Part shown: positions 37,888 through 46,959 of the stretch, in pieces
Layout of the letters: each line of letters opens with the position of its first letter
How positions within the stretch are numbered: position 1 is the stretch's first letter
Source of the DNA: Stenotrophomonas maltophilia
GTDB lineage: Bacteria > Pseudomonadota > Gammaproteobacteria > Xanthomonadales > Xanthomonadaceae
Reading direction: 5' to 3'
Assembly: GCF_025642255.1 (NCBI RefSeq)
Contig: NZ_CP106759.1
Span: forward strand, 3,623,501 to 3,687,500
DNA length: 64,000 nucleotides
Notes under the pieces: generated by a model
The model's database searches: none
Seen by the model: only the letters and a program-made list of their open reading frames with translations
What the model was told of the DNA's origin: nothing
Position numbers and translations under genes: made by a program

Positions 37888-38820
37888 ATGACTGAGTGGT
37901 ATTTCGCCGAAGGACAGCAACGCCAGGGACCGCTGCCGGTCGAGGACATCCGCCAGCGCTTCCAGCGCGGCCAGCTGACACTGGATACGCTGGTCTGGCG
38001 TGAGGGCATGGCGCAATGGGCCGCGCTGCGGCAGGTGGTCGACGAGCTCGGCCTGCAGACCCTGGCCAGCGCCACCACGGCCGCTGACAGTGGCGGCTTC
38101 GACCTGCGCAGCGACTACCAGGCCATCGACAACGGCACGGCGCCGCTGCCCGGCACCGGCGCGCTCAGCAGTTCGCCCTACAGCGCGCCGGGCACCGCAG
38201 CCATGGCCGGCCACGCACAGCCGGTGATGGGCGGCGAAGTGGTGTACGCAGGCTTCTGGAAGCGCGTGGCTGCCTATGTGATCGACTACTTCGTGCTGCT
38301 CATCCCCGGCACGATCATCGGCGTCATTTCCGCCCTGGCACTGGGTGCGGGCATGGGGGCCGCCGGCAGCGGCGAGTCGGCCATCGAGATCATGGGCCAG
38401 CTGGTCAGCGGCCTGCTCAACCTGGTGATCTCCATGGTGTACTACACCTGGTTCCACGCCTCGCGCGGCGGTGCCACCCTGGGCAAGATGGCCGTCGGCA
38501 TCAAGGTCGTGCGCAGCAACGGTGACCGGCTGACCGTGGGACGTGCCTTCGGACGCTACTGGGCCGCCGTGCTGAGCGGCCTGATCCTGTGCATCGGCTA
38601 CCTGATGGCCGCGTTCACCGAGCGCAAGCAGGGCCTGCACGACATGATGTGCGACACCCTGGTGGTGGACCGCTGGGCCTTCACCGACCAGCCGCAGCTG
38701 CAACGCCGCGAGCTGGGCGTGGTCACCATCGCCGTCCTGGTCATCACCGCCCTGCTGGCCCTGGCCGGCCTGGTCCTGATGGTGGCGGCCATCGGATTCA
38801 TCGCCAAGATGGCCTCCTGA
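37888..38820 (+). CDS. GYF_2-domain and RDD-family membrane protein
   Basis: A 310-residue protein. The N-terminal GYF_2 domain (EWYFAEGQQRQGPLPVEDI, DTLVWREGMAQW) is nearly the same as in the preceding gene, suggesting duplication of that module. After a linker an RDD domain begins near residue 120 (YAGFWKRVAAYVIDYFVLL with the Arg-Asp pair) with about four membrane helices, then one more at the C-terminus. RDD proteins are possible small-ion or solute carriers. It is preceded by GGAGGG and followed by a strong terminator. Confidence 0.87.
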   Translation: MTEWYFAEGQQRQGPLPVEDIRQRFQRGQLTLDTLVWREGMAQWAALRQVVDELGLQTLASATTAADSGGFDLRSDYQAIDNGTAPLPGTGALSSSPYSAPGTAAMAGHAQPVMGGEVVYAGFWKRVAAYVIDYFVLLIPGTIIGVISALALGAGMGAAGSGESAIEIMGQLVSGLLNLVISMVYYTWFHASRGGATLGKMAVGIKVVRSNGDRLTVGRAFGRYWAAVLSGLILCIGYLMAAFTERKQGLHDMMCDTLVVDRWAFTDQPQLQRRELGVVTIAVLVITALLALAGLVLMVAAIGFIAKMAS

Positions 38821-38887
38821 CCGGCCATCCTCACGCCTGGGCGCTTGACATGGAGCGTCCGGGCGTGATTCCTCTAATAAGGAAACC

Positions 38888-38920
38888 TGAACGCCCGGCA
38901 CCCAACCGGGCGTTCAGTTT
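38888..38920 (+). terminator. Rho-independent terminator upstream of topA
   Basis: TGAACGCCCGG, a seven-base loop and CCGGGCGTTCA, followed by GTTTAT. It ends the GYF/RDD transcript 68 bases after its stop. Confidence 0.85.
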
Positions 38921-39011
38921 ATGGATTTGCCCGTGGCCGCTTCACTAATGCGGCCGTTTGCTCCACCCTAGCGGCCCCTCCCCTGCGGCTCGCCCCACAG
39001 ACACTGCTGCC

Positions 39012-41513
39012 ATGCCCAAGCACCTGCTCATCGTCGAATCGCCGGCCAAGGCCAAGACGATCAACAAATACCTCGGCAAGGACTACACCGTCCTGGCCTC
39101 GTATGGGCACGTGCGCGATCTGATCCCGAAGGAAGGCGCGGTCGATCCGGACAACGGGTTCGCCATGCACTACGACGTGATCGACAAGAACGAGAAGCAT
39201 GTCGATGCGATCGCCAAGGCGGCCAAGGGTGCCGATGACATCCTGCTGGCGACCGACCCGGATCGCGAAGGCGAAGCGATCAGCTGGCACATCGCCGAGA
39301 TCCTGAAGGAGCGCGGGCTGGTCAAGGACAAGCCGATGCAGCGCGTGGTCTTCACCGAGATCACCCCGCGCGCCATCAAGGAAGCGATCAACCAGCCGCG
39401 GGCCATCGCCAGCGATCTGGTGGACGCCCAGCAGGCACGCCGTGCGCTGGATTACCTGGTCGGTTTCAACCTGTCGCCGGTGCTGTGGCGCAAGGTACAG
39501 CGCGGCCTGTCCGCCGGCCGCGTGCAGAGCCCGGCACTGCGCATGATCGTCGAGCGCGAGGAAGAGATCGAAGCCTTCATCGCGCGCGAATACTGGTCCA
39601 TCGCCGCCGAATGCGCGCACCCGTCGCAACACTTCAATGCCAAGCTGGTGAAGCTGGACGGACAGAAGTTCGAACAGTTCACCATCACCGACGGCGATAC
39701 CGCCGAGGCCGCCCGCCTGCGCATCCAGCAGGCGGCGCAGGGCTCGCTGCACGTCACCGACGTGGCCAGCAAGGAGCGCAAGCGCCGCCCGGCGCCGCCG
39801 TTCACCACCTCCACCCTGCAGCAGGAAGCCTCGCGCAAGCTCGGCTTCACCACCCGCAAGACCATGCAGGTGGCGCAGAAGCTGTACGAAGGCGTGGCAA
39901 TCGGCGATGAGGGCACGGTCGGCCTGATCTCCTACATGCGTACCGACTCGGTCAACCTGTCTCAGGATGCGCTGGCGGAAATCCGCGACGTGATCGCCCG
40001 CGATTACGGCATCGGTTCGCTGCCGGACCAGCCCAACACCTACCAGACCAAGTCCAAGAACGCCCAGGAAGCGCACGAAGCGGTGCGACCGACCTCGGCG
40101 CTGCGCACGCCGGCGCAGGTGTCGCGGTTCCTGACCGACGACGAGCGCAGGCTGTACGAACTGATCTGGAAGCGCGCGGTAGCGTGCCAGATGATTCCGG
40201 CCACGCTCAACACCGTCAGCGTCGACCTGTCGGCCGGCAGCGAACACGTCTTCCGTGCCAGTGGCACCACCGTGGTCGTGCCCGGCTTCCTGGCCGTGTA
40301 CGAGGAAGGCAAGGACAGCAAGAGCGCCGAAGACGAGGACGAAGGCCGCAAGCTGCCGGCGATGAAGCCTGGCGACCGCGTGCCGCTGGAACGCATCCTG
40401 GCCGAGCAGCACTTCACCCAGCCGCCGCCCCGCTTCACCGAGGCGGCACTGGTCAAAGCGCTGGAAGAGTACGGGATCGGTCGTCCCTCGACCTACGCCT
40501 CGATCATCCAGACCCTGCTGTTCCGCAAGTACGTGGAGATGGAAGGTCGCAGCTTCCGTCCGTCCGACGTCGGTCGTGCAGTGTCCAAGTTCCTGTCCAG
40601 CCACTTCACCCAGTACGTGGACTACGACTTCACCGCCAGGCTTGAAGACGAGCTGGACGCCGTCTCGCGCGGCGAGGAAGAGTGGATCCCGCTGATGTCA
40701 CGCTTCTGGGAGCCGTTCAAGGAGCTGGTCGAGGACAAGAAGGAATCGGTCGATCGTGCCGAAGCCAGTGGTGCGCGCGAGCTTGGCACCGACCCGAAGA
40801 CCGGCAAGCCGGTCAGCGTGCGCCTGGGTCGCTTCGGGCCGTACGCCGCCATCGGCAGCACCGCCGAAGATGCCGAGGAGAAGCCGAAGTTCGCTTCGCT
40901 GCGCCCGGGCCAGTCGATGCACACCATCACCCTGGAAGACGCGCTGGAGCTGTTCCTGATGCCGCGCGCGCTGGGTGAGGACAAGGGCGAACCGGTCAGC
41001 GTCGGCATTGGTCGCTTCGGCCCGTTCGCCAAGCGTGGCAGCACCTATGCCTCGCTGAAGAAGGAAGACGACCCGTACACCATCGACCTGGCCCGCGCCG
41101 TCTTCCTGATCGAAGAGAAGGAAGAGATCGCGCGCAACCGGATCATCAAGGAATTCGAAGGCAGCGACATCCAGGTGCTGAATGGCCGCTTCGGCCCGTA
41201 CATCAGCGACGGCAGGATGAACGGCAAGATTCCCAAGGACCGCGAGCCCGCCTCGCTGACGCTGGCCGAAGTGCAGCAGCTGATGGAAGAAACCGGCAAA
41301 CCGGTGCGCAAGGGCTTCGGCGCGAAAAAGGCCGCTGCCAAGAAGGCACCGGCGAAGAAGGCAGCGGTGAAGAAGGAAGCCGCGCCGAAGAAGGCAGTGG
41401 CCAAGAAGGCACCGGCCAAGAAGGCGGCCGCGAAAAAGGCGCCGGCAAAGAAGGTCGCCGCCAAGAAGGCACCGGCGAAGAAAGCGGCCAAGAAGGTCGT
41501 CAAGAAGGCCTGA
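39012..41513 (+). CDS. topA: DNA topoisomerase I
   Basis: An 833-residue type IA topoisomerase that relaxes negative supercoils. The TOPRIM domain begins HLLIVESPAKAKTINKYLG and contains DPDREGEAISWH. The active-site tyrosine lies in SYMRTDSVNLS near residue 315. Topo C-terminal repeats (RLGRFGPYAAIGS, GIGRFGPFAKRGS, LNGRFGPYISDG) replace the zinc fingers of E. coli. The last 60 residues are a Lys/Ala/Pro histone-like tail of KKAPAKK repeats, probably for DNA binding. ATG 39012 begins the conserved sequence. Confidence 0.98.
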   Translation: MPKHLLIVESPAKAKTINKYLGKDYTVLASYGHVRDLIPKEGAVDPDNGFAMHYDVIDKNEKHVDAIAKAAKGADDILLATDPDREGEAISWHIAEILKERGLVKDKPMQRVVFTEITPRAIKEAINQPRAIASDLVDAQQARRALDYLVGFNLSPVLWRKVQRGLSAGRVQSPALRMIVEREEEIEAFIAREYWSIAAECAHPSQHFNAKLVKLDGQKFEQFTITDGDTAEAARLRIQQAAQGSLHVTDVASKERKRRPAPPFTTSTLQQEASRKLGFTTRKTMQVAQKLYEGVAIGDEGTVGLISYMRTDSVNLSQDALAEIRDVIARDYGIGSLPDQPNTYQTKSKNAQEAHEAVRPTSALRTPAQVSRFLTDDERRLYELIWKRAVACQMIPATLNTVSVDLSAGSEHVFRASGTTVVVPGFLAVYEEGKDSKSAEDEDEGRKLPAMKPGDRVPLERILAEQHFTQPPPRFTEAALVKALEEYGIGRPSTYASIIQTLLFRKYVEMEGRSFRPSDVGRAVSKFLSSHFTQYVDYDFTARLEDELDAVSRGEEEWIPLMSRFWEPFKELVEDKKESVDRAEASGARELGTDPKTGKPVSVRLGRFGPYAAIGSTAEDAEEKPKFASLRPGQSMHTITLEDALELFLMPRALGEDKGEPVSVGIGRFGPFAKRGSTYASLKKEDDPYTIDLARAVFLIEEKEEIARNRIIKEFEGSDIQVLNGRFGPYISDGRMNGKIPKDREPASLTLAEVQQLMEETGKPVRKGFGAKKAAAKKAPAKKAAVKKEAAPKKAVAKKAPAKKAAAKKAPAKKVAAKKAPAKKAAKKVVKKA

Positions 41514-41523
41514 TGTGGGACAG

Positions 41524-41546
41524 CGCCCGGCCATGGGCCGGGCGCA
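41524..41546. repeat. Short palindrome downstream of topA (REP-like)
   Basis: GCGCCCGGCCATGGGCCGGGCGC is almost a perfect inverted repeat and lies 11 bases after the topA stop. It shares the GCCCGGC core of the GTAG repeats but lacks the GTAG head and any T run, so it may be a variant repeat or a weak transcript end. Confidence 0.6.
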
Positions 41547-41648
41547 GGCAGTGCAGTACCCGGTCCGCCGCCGCCTCGATGGCGCCGGTCCACCCCATCT
41601 GCACGCGGTGGGAGGATAATGAAGGCCCATGCCGGGCCGGTCGCCACC

Positions 41649-42209
41649 ATGAAAGAACTCACCCTGGATTCTGCCGTCACCCTGCTGCGCTCCGGCGGCG
41701 TGATCGCCTATCCCACCGAAGCGGTCTGGGGCCTGGGATGCGACCCGTCGCACGAAGCGGCGGTGCACACGGTGCTGCGGCTGAAGCAGCGGCCGATCGA
41801 GAAAGGCATGATCCTGGTGGCCGCCGAGCTGGCGCAGCTGGAAGGCTGGGTACGCCTGCAGGCGTTGCCCGACGAGCGTCAGCGTGCAGTGCTGGCCAGC
41901 TGGCCCGGCGCCAACACCTGGATTCTTCCTGCCGGATCACGCGCGCCAGGCTGGATCACCGGCGAACACAGCGGCATCGCGGTGCGCATCAGCGCCCACC
42001 CGCTGGTGGCGGCACTGTGCCACGCGTGGGGCGGGCCCCTGGTCTCCACCAGCGCCAACCTGGCCGGCGAGCCACCGGCACGCAGCCGCGAGGAACTGGA
42101 TCCGCGCCTGCTGCGCCTGCTGGACGGCATCCTGGACGGCCCGACCGGCGGCCTGGCCCAGCCGACGCCGATCCGCGATGCGCTCAGCGGCAACGTCCTG
42201 CGATCCTGA
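41649..42209 (+). CDS. tsaC: Threonylcarbamoyl-AMP synthase
   Basis: A 186-residue YrdC/Sua5 enzyme that makes threonylcarbamoyl-AMP for t6A37 of tRNA. Motifs are VIAYPTEAVWGLGCDP, LKQRPIEKGMILVAA and PLVSTSANLAGEPPA. ATG 41649 gives the usual length of short TsaC proteins; ATG 41619 is in frame, has GGAGG close by, and would add ten residues, so the start is uncertain. It lies downstream of topA in the conserved order. Confidence 0.95.
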   Translation: MKELTLDSAVTLLRSGGVIAYPTEAVWGLGCDPSHEAAVHTVLRLKQRPIEKGMILVAAELAQLEGWVRLQALPDERQRAVLASWPGANTWILPAGSRAPGWITGEHSGIAVRISAHPLVAALCHAWGGPLVSTSANLAGEPPARSREELDPRLLRLLDGILDGPTGGLAQPTPIRDALSGNVLRS

Positions 42210-42265
42210 GCCGCCCTGTGGACGCGCGGATTGCGCCGCTCCGCCGGATCCCGCACGCTGCCTCC

Positions 42266-42940
42266 ATGAGCCCGCTGCGCGCCGCCCTCTGCCTGAGCCT
42301 GCTGCTGCCATTGACCGCCACCGCCGGCGACGATGTGCGTGTCTACCGCTGTGTCGGCAGCAATGGCGCCGTGGCACTGCAGGACACGCCGTGCAGCAGC
42401 GGCCGCCAGGAAGTGCGCGACCTCCAGCGGCCGCGTGATCCGGCGCCGCAGGTGGTGCGCAGCGACGCCGCGCCCGCAACCAGCACGCCGCCGGCCGTGA
42501 TCGAGCGCGAGGTCCGGCACGTCTACGTCCAGCCTCCGCAACCGATGTACGAATGCGTTACCGCCGACGGCGAGCGTTACACCAGCGACAGCAACGAAGG
42601 CAATCCACGCTGGGTCCCGCTGTGGACCACGGTCTGGTCGCCGCGCGGCCATTTCGGGCCAGGCCATCCCGGGCCCCGCCCGGCCACGGGCGCATCGGCC
42701 GGAGGTCCGCCGATCTACCGGCCACCTGCGGTCGGCGTCGGCGTGCAGGTGCCGGCAGGCAACATCCTGGTCCGCGACACCTGCCATGCGCTGCCGCCGC
42801 AGGAAGTCTGTTCGCGCCTGCGCGATCGCCGCTGGGAGCTGGACCGCCGCTACAACAGCGCGCTGCAGAGCGAGCGCACCGCGATCAGCAACGAACAGCG
42901 CGGTATCGATGCGCGCCTGTCGCGCGACTGCGGGCGTTGA
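42266..42940 (+). CDS. Exported DUF4124-type protein
   Basis: A 224-residue protein with a signal peptide (cut near ATAG, residue 20), then a DUF4124-like motif, VYRCVGSNGAVALQDTPC. A second similar half-repeat begins at YECVTADGERYTSDSNEGNP, then a Pro/Gly-rich region and a Cys-containing helical end. DUF4124 proteins are periplasmic and of unknown function. It is followed by a paralogous gene 25 bases later. Confidence 0.8.
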   Translation: MSPLRAALCLSLLLPLTATAGDDVRVYRCVGSNGAVALQDTPCSSGRQEVRDLQRPRDPAPQVVRSDAAPATSTPPAVIEREVRHVYVQPPQPMYECVTADGERYTSDSNEGNPRWVPLWTTVWSPRGHFGPGHPGPRPATGASAGGPPIYRPPAVGVGVQVPAGNILVRDTCHALPPQEVCSRLRDRRWELDRRYNSALQSERTAISNEQRGIDARLSRDCGR

Positions 42941-42965
42941 GCCCCTGCCCGTGTAGGCTGCACGC

Positions 42966-43688
42966 ATGAGAAGAGCACTCTGGCTGGTTCTGGCGCTGCT
43001 GCCCGCAAACGCGTTCGCCGAGGACATGGTGATCTACCGCTGCACATTCAGCAGCAGCGACGTTCCTACCCTGCAGCGCACGCCCTGCCCCGAAGGCAGC
43101 ACGCAGCAGATCCAGCGGGTACCGGAGCCATCAGCGACTCCGGCACCGCGCGTGGAGCCGCCCGCCGGCCAGGAAATGGAGCTCGCCCCGTCGTCAGCGC
43201 CGCCGCCGGCAGCGGCGGACACGCCGCGCGGGCTCGACCAGGCGCGCACCATCATGGAAGCGGGCATGGTTGAACCCGCTGGCGGCGGCGACGCCATTCT
43301 GGACAGCGCAGCGCTGCCGCTGCGGACGGACCCGGCAAGCCGCAGCGACACCGCGCCACGGGCACCGCTGCCGCCGATCTTCCAGTGCAGCAGCGAGGAA
43401 GGAAGCCGCTACCTGCACGAGTACGAGGCGGCGCCACCGCACTGCGTGCTGCTCGACGTACAGGGTCTTGGCGGTGTCACCCCGGCCAATGCCGCCAGCT
43501 GCGAAGTGGTACGCGACCGCTGCGAGGAGGTTCCCGAGATCCAGCGCTGCGGCATCTGGCAGCAGCGCCTGCGCGACGCCCGGGGGCGCGAGCGCTTCGC
43601 CGCGCCGGAGAACCTCGACGCCGCGCGCAGCGAGCGCGAGCGTCTGCAGGCCGTGCTCAAGGCCAGCGACTGCCCGGTACCGGGGTGA
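42966..43688 (+). CDS. Exported DUF4124-like protein, paralogue of its neighbour
   Basis: A 240-residue protein with a signal peptide (LWLVLALLPANAFA). An IYRCTFSSSDVPTLQRTPCPEG stretch matches the DUF4124 pattern of the preceding gene. A second half (IFQCSSEEGSRYLHEYEAAP) and several Cys, likely in disulphides, follow. The tandem arrangement suggests duplication and a shared periplasmic role. Function unknown. Confidence 0.78.
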   Translation: MRRALWLVLALLPANAFAEDMVIYRCTFSSSDVPTLQRTPCPEGSTQQIQRVPEPSATPAPRVEPPAGQEMELAPSSAPPPAAADTPRGLDQARTIMEAGMVEPAGGGDAILDSAALPLRTDPASRSDTAPRAPLPPIFQCSSEEGSRYLHEYEAAPPHCVLLDVQGLGGVTPANAASCEVVRDRCEEVPEIQRCGIWQQRLRDARGRERFAAPENLDAARSERERLQAVLKASDCPVPG

Positions 43689-43726
43689 GGACCTGCCGGC
43701 GTGGCGCGGGCCCAACGCGGTGACGG

Positions 43727-44503
43727 TCAGAACCCGTAGCGCAGGAAACCGCCGTCCACGGCGATGCATTCGCCGGTGACATAACTCGCCGCCGGCAGGC
43801 ACAGGAAGCCCACGGCCGCGGCGACTTCCTCCGGCTCACCGATGCGGCGCATCGGCGTGCGATCGATGACTTCCTCGTAGTAGTCAGGGTCGGACAACGG
43901 CCCGGAGGTGCGGCGCGTGCGGATGTACCACGGCGCCACCGCGTTCACGCGGATGCCATCCTCGGCCCATTCCACGGCCAGGTTGCGGGTCATCTGGTGC
44001 ATCGCCGCCTTGCTCATGCCGTACACCACGCCACTGCGCACATGGGTCAGGCCGGAGACGCTGCCGACGTTGACGATGGCCGACGAGGCGTGACGTGCCA
44101 GCAGCGGATGCGCATAGCGCGACAGTTCAAACGCCGAGAACAGATTGGTCTCGAAGATGCCGCGCCACTCGTCCTCGGTATAGTCGATGGCGGCGCGGGT
44201 GATGTTGCCACCCGCATTGTTGACCAGCACGTGCAGGCCATCGGCATGGTCCTCGACCCAGTCCAGGATCTGCCGGCGATCCTCGTCGTCGGAGACGTCG
44301 GCGGCAAGCGCGCGCACCTGCTGGTCGGGATAGGCGTCGGCCAGCTCGTCGCGCGCGGTTTCCAGCGCGTCGATGTCGCGCCCGACAATCATCAGGTCGG
44401 CACCGAAGCCGGCCAGTTCACGCGCGATGGCCAGGCCGATGCCGGCGCTGGCGCCGGTGATCAGTGCGGTCTGCCCGTCCAGTCGCCACCGTTGCTGTGT
44501 CAT
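43727..44503 (-). CDS. SDR family oxidoreductase
   Basis: A 258-residue classical SDR. The cofactor motif is TGASAGIGLAIA and NNAG is intact. The catalytic Ser is in VGSVSGL, and Tyr/Lys are in YGMSK. The C-terminal end is VTGECIAVDGGFLRYGF. It resembles tropinone-reductase-like or beta-ketoacyl reductase-like enzymes; the substrate is not evident. It is convergent with the DUF4124 genes and divergent from a small lipoprotein gene. Confidence 0.92.
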   Translation of the reverse strand: MTQQRWRLDGQTALITGASAGIGLAIARELAGFGADLMIVGRDIDALETARDELADAYPDQQVRALAADVSDDEDRRQILDWVEDHADGLHVLVNNAGGNITRAAIDYTEDEWRGIFETNLFSAFELSRYAHPLLARHASSAIVNVGSVSGLTHVRSGVVYGMSKAAMHQMTRNLAVEWAEDGIRVNAVAPWYIRTRRTSGPLSDPDYYEEVIDRTPMRRIGEPEEVAAAVGFLCLPAASYVTGECIAVDGGFLRYGF

Positions 44504-44614
44504 GTGTCCTCCCGGGCTGCGCCCGCTGTGTTCCGATGCAGAAAGGATACGCGCTCACGGCACGCCCCTGCCGGCGGTGCCACACTGGCCGCACGCCCGT
44601 CGTGGAGAGCCGCC

Positions 44615-44827
44615 ATGCGCATCCTGATCCTGTCCGTACTGCTGTCGGCGACTGTATTGCTGGCCGGCTGCCAACGCCCACCGGCACCGGACCCGGAACG
44701 GCCGCCGGAACCCCAAGCCCTGGCCCGTGCAGCGCAGCAACCGATCGATCGCGCGCGCGCCGTGCAGAAGACCGTCGATGATGGCGCCGAGCGCGAGCGC
44801 AGCGCGGAAGCCGACGCAGCGCGCTGA
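44615..44827 (+). CDS. Small putative lipoprotein
   Basis: A 70-residue protein with signal MRILILSVLLSATVLLAGC (lipobox LAGC, Cys19), then a short Pro-rich and Ala/Arg/Glu-rich mature part. GGAG lies nine bases before the ATG. It is followed by a bidirectional terminator shared with sppA. Unknown function. Confidence 0.7.
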   Translation: MRILILSVLLSATVLLAGCQRPPAPDPERPPEPQALARAAQQPIDRARAVQKTVDDGAERERSAEADAAR

Positions 44828-44863
44828 TCGCCGCGATGGCGCCGTCAGCGGAGCGCCGCCAAA

Positions 44864-44894
44864 CGAAAACGCCCGGCCAAGGGCCGGGCGTTTT
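44864..44894. terminator. Bidirectional rho-independent terminator
   Basis: AAAACGCCCGGCC, AAG, GGCCGGGCGTTTT lies between the small lipoprotein gene and the convergent sppA gene, with A and T runs on both sides. A CCACGC/GCGTGG palindrome of the local repeat family follows at 44903-44917. Confidence 0.9.
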
Positions 44895-44927
44895 CCGTCG
44901 ATCCACGCTACGCGTGGCTGGCTGTGC

Positions 44928-46850
44928 TCAGAACCCGCAGAAGCAGTACGCCAGGGTCTTTACCGGAGCGCCGTTACCCTTCTCGCGCGCGGCGTTCTCG
45001 ACGAAGCGCAGCTGGGTATCCACTTCCGGCATCGTGCGCGCCAGCATCATCCGCGCCACGCCCGAATCGGACAGCATCCAGGCACCAGTACGGCTGCCGG
45101 CAAACCCACTGACGAACTGCGCGAACGGGGTCGCGGCCTTTTCGATGTAACGCACGCGGAACTTGTCTTCGCCGCCCAGCTTGGCGCGGCTGGCGGCGTC
45201 GGCCACGGCGTCTTTCAGGCCACCGAAGGCATCGACCAGACCACGTTCCTTTGCCTGCGCGCCACTCCAGACACGGCCACGGGCCACCTCATCGATGGCC
45301 TCGACCGGCTTCTTGCGTGCTTCGGCGACACGTCCGGTGAAGTCGGCATAGCCCTTGTTGATGACCGTCTGGATGACCTGGCCCACCGCCGGATCCATCG
45401 GCCGGGTGACGTCGAACGCACCGGCGAAGCGCGTGGTGCCGACACCATCGGTATGCACGCCGATCTTGTCCAGCGCGCGGCTGAAGTTCGGGATCATGCC
45501 GAAGATGCCGATCGAACCGGTGATGGTCGAGGGATCGGCGTAGATGCGATCGGCATTCATGCTGATCCAGTAACCACCGGACGCGGCCAGGTCACCCATT
45601 GACACCACCACCGGCTTGCCGGCGGCCTGCAGGGCCACCACTTCACGGCGGATCTGCTCGGAGGCGAACACTTCGCCACCCGGCGAATTCACGCGCAGCA
45701 CCACGGCCTTGACCTGCTCGTCGTCGCGCGCAGCGCGCAGCAGCGCCGACGTGGACTCACCACCGATGCGGCCGGCCGGCAGGTCACCGCCACTGATCTC
45801 GCCCGCGGCAACCACCACGGCCACCTGCGGGCGTGCATCCACTGGACTGCGGCGGGCGTCGAGCAGGGCCATGTAGCGACCGAAATCGACATTGCGGAAG
45901 CCGCCCTCAGCGTCTTCATCGGCCACGCCGCGTTCGATCATCAGGTCTTCGAACTCCTCGCGGGTCTTCAGCGCGGTCACCAGCTTCTGCTGCAGGGCGA
46001 ACTTGGCCAGATCGCCACCGGCAGCCGCCACGCCTTCGGGCAGCGTATCGATACCGGCGGCCAGCTGCGCCGGATCCAGCCGGCGCGCCTTGGCGATGTC
46101 GCCCAGATAGCGCTGCCACACGTCGTTCATCCAGTACAGGTCGGCTTCCTTGGCTGCCGGCGAAGCGGCATCGAGCACATAGGGCTCGGCCGCGGACTTG
46201 TACTCGCCCACCTTGAACAGGTGCACGTCCACGCCCAGCTTGTCCTGCAGGCCGGAGCGGAAGTACTGGCGGTAGCGACCCAGACCCTCGAGCACCACCG
46301 ATCCCATCGGATCCAGGTAGACCTCGTCGGCCTGCGCAGCCAGCAGGTACTGCGACTGGCCCATGCTTTCGCTGTAGGCCACCAGCTGCTTGCCGGACGC
46401 GCGCAGGCTCTGCAGCGCGGCGGCGACTTCACGCAGCGAAGCGAAACCGGAGGGCTGCAGCTTGTCCAGTTCCAGCACCACGCGTTCGATCTTCTTGTCG
46501 TCGCGCGCCGATTCGATCACCCGGACCAGGTCACGCAGCTGGACCTCTTCGGCGCTGTTGTCGCCCACGGCCTTGGCCAGCGCGCGGCTGACCGGATCGG
46601 CACTGAACTGCTCGACCAGGCGCCCTTCCGGCGCGATCACCAGGGTCGTGCGGTCCTGCAGCGATTTGCTGGCGCCGGCGCCCATGCCGGCAGCGATGAC
46701 GAACACCACCAGCAGCAGGAACAGCAGGCCGAAGAACACCAGGTTGAGGATCAACCGGCGGGTGAAATTCATGACGTCCCACAGCCCGATGAAGAAACTG
46801 GCGACGGGATTGCGACGCGCCTGGGGCAGCGGGGGCACGGGTTGATTCAT
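44928..46850 (-). CDS. sppA: Signal peptide peptidase SppA, 67K type
   Basis: A 640-residue serine protease that degrades signal peptides and membrane protein fragments. It has one N-terminal membrane anchor (about residues 33-55) and a tandem ClpP-like fold. The general base is Lys218 (GEYKSAAEP) and the nucleophile is Ser424 (GDLAASGGYW), the E. coli SppA pattern. The start at 46850 (MNQPVPPLP) has GGAG six bases upstream; the in-frame ATG at 46919 is not conserved. Confidence 0.97.
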   Translation of the reverse strand: MNQPVPPLPQARRNPVASFFIGLWDVMNFTRRLILNLVFFGLLFLLLVVFVIAAGMGAGASKSLQDRTTLVIAPEGRLVEQFSADPVSRALAKAVGDNSAEEVQLRDLVRVIESARDDKKIERVVLELDKLQPSGFASLREVAAALQSLRASGKQLVAYSESMGQSQYLLAAQADEVYLDPMGSVVLEGLGRYRQYFRSGLQDKLGVDVHLFKVGEYKSAAEPYVLDAASPAAKEADLYWMNDVWQRYLGDIAKARRLDPAQLAAGIDTLPEGVAAAGGDLAKFALQQKLVTALKTREEFEDLMIERGVADEDAEGGFRNVDFGRYMALLDARRSPVDARPQVAVVVAAGEISGGDLPAGRIGGESTSALLRAARDDEQVKAVVLRVNSPGGEVFASEQIRREVVALQAAGKPVVVSMGDLAASGGYWISMNADRIYADPSTITGSIGIFGMIPNFSRALDKIGVHTDGVGTTRFAGAFDVTRPMDPAVGQVIQTVINKGYADFTGRVAEARKKPVEAIDEVARGRVWSGAQAKERGLVDAFGGLKDAVADAASRAKLGGEDKFRVRYIEKAATPFAQFVSGFAGSRTGAWMLSDSGVARMMLARTMPEVDTQLRFVENAAREKGNGAPVKTLAYCFCGF

Positions 46851-46959
46851 GGAGCGCTCCGGATGGCTTCTTGCCGTGGTAACAGCATAGCCGGTGCCGT
46901 GTGAGGCGGCATCGGACACAAGTCAGGGGATCGCCCGTCACGGGGTGACGGGCGGAGGG

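Noticed and set aside
41325..41513. Tandem DNA repeat resembling a small repeat array
   Set aside because: It is in frame within topA and encodes the Lys/Ala/Pro tail; there are no spacers as in CRISPR.
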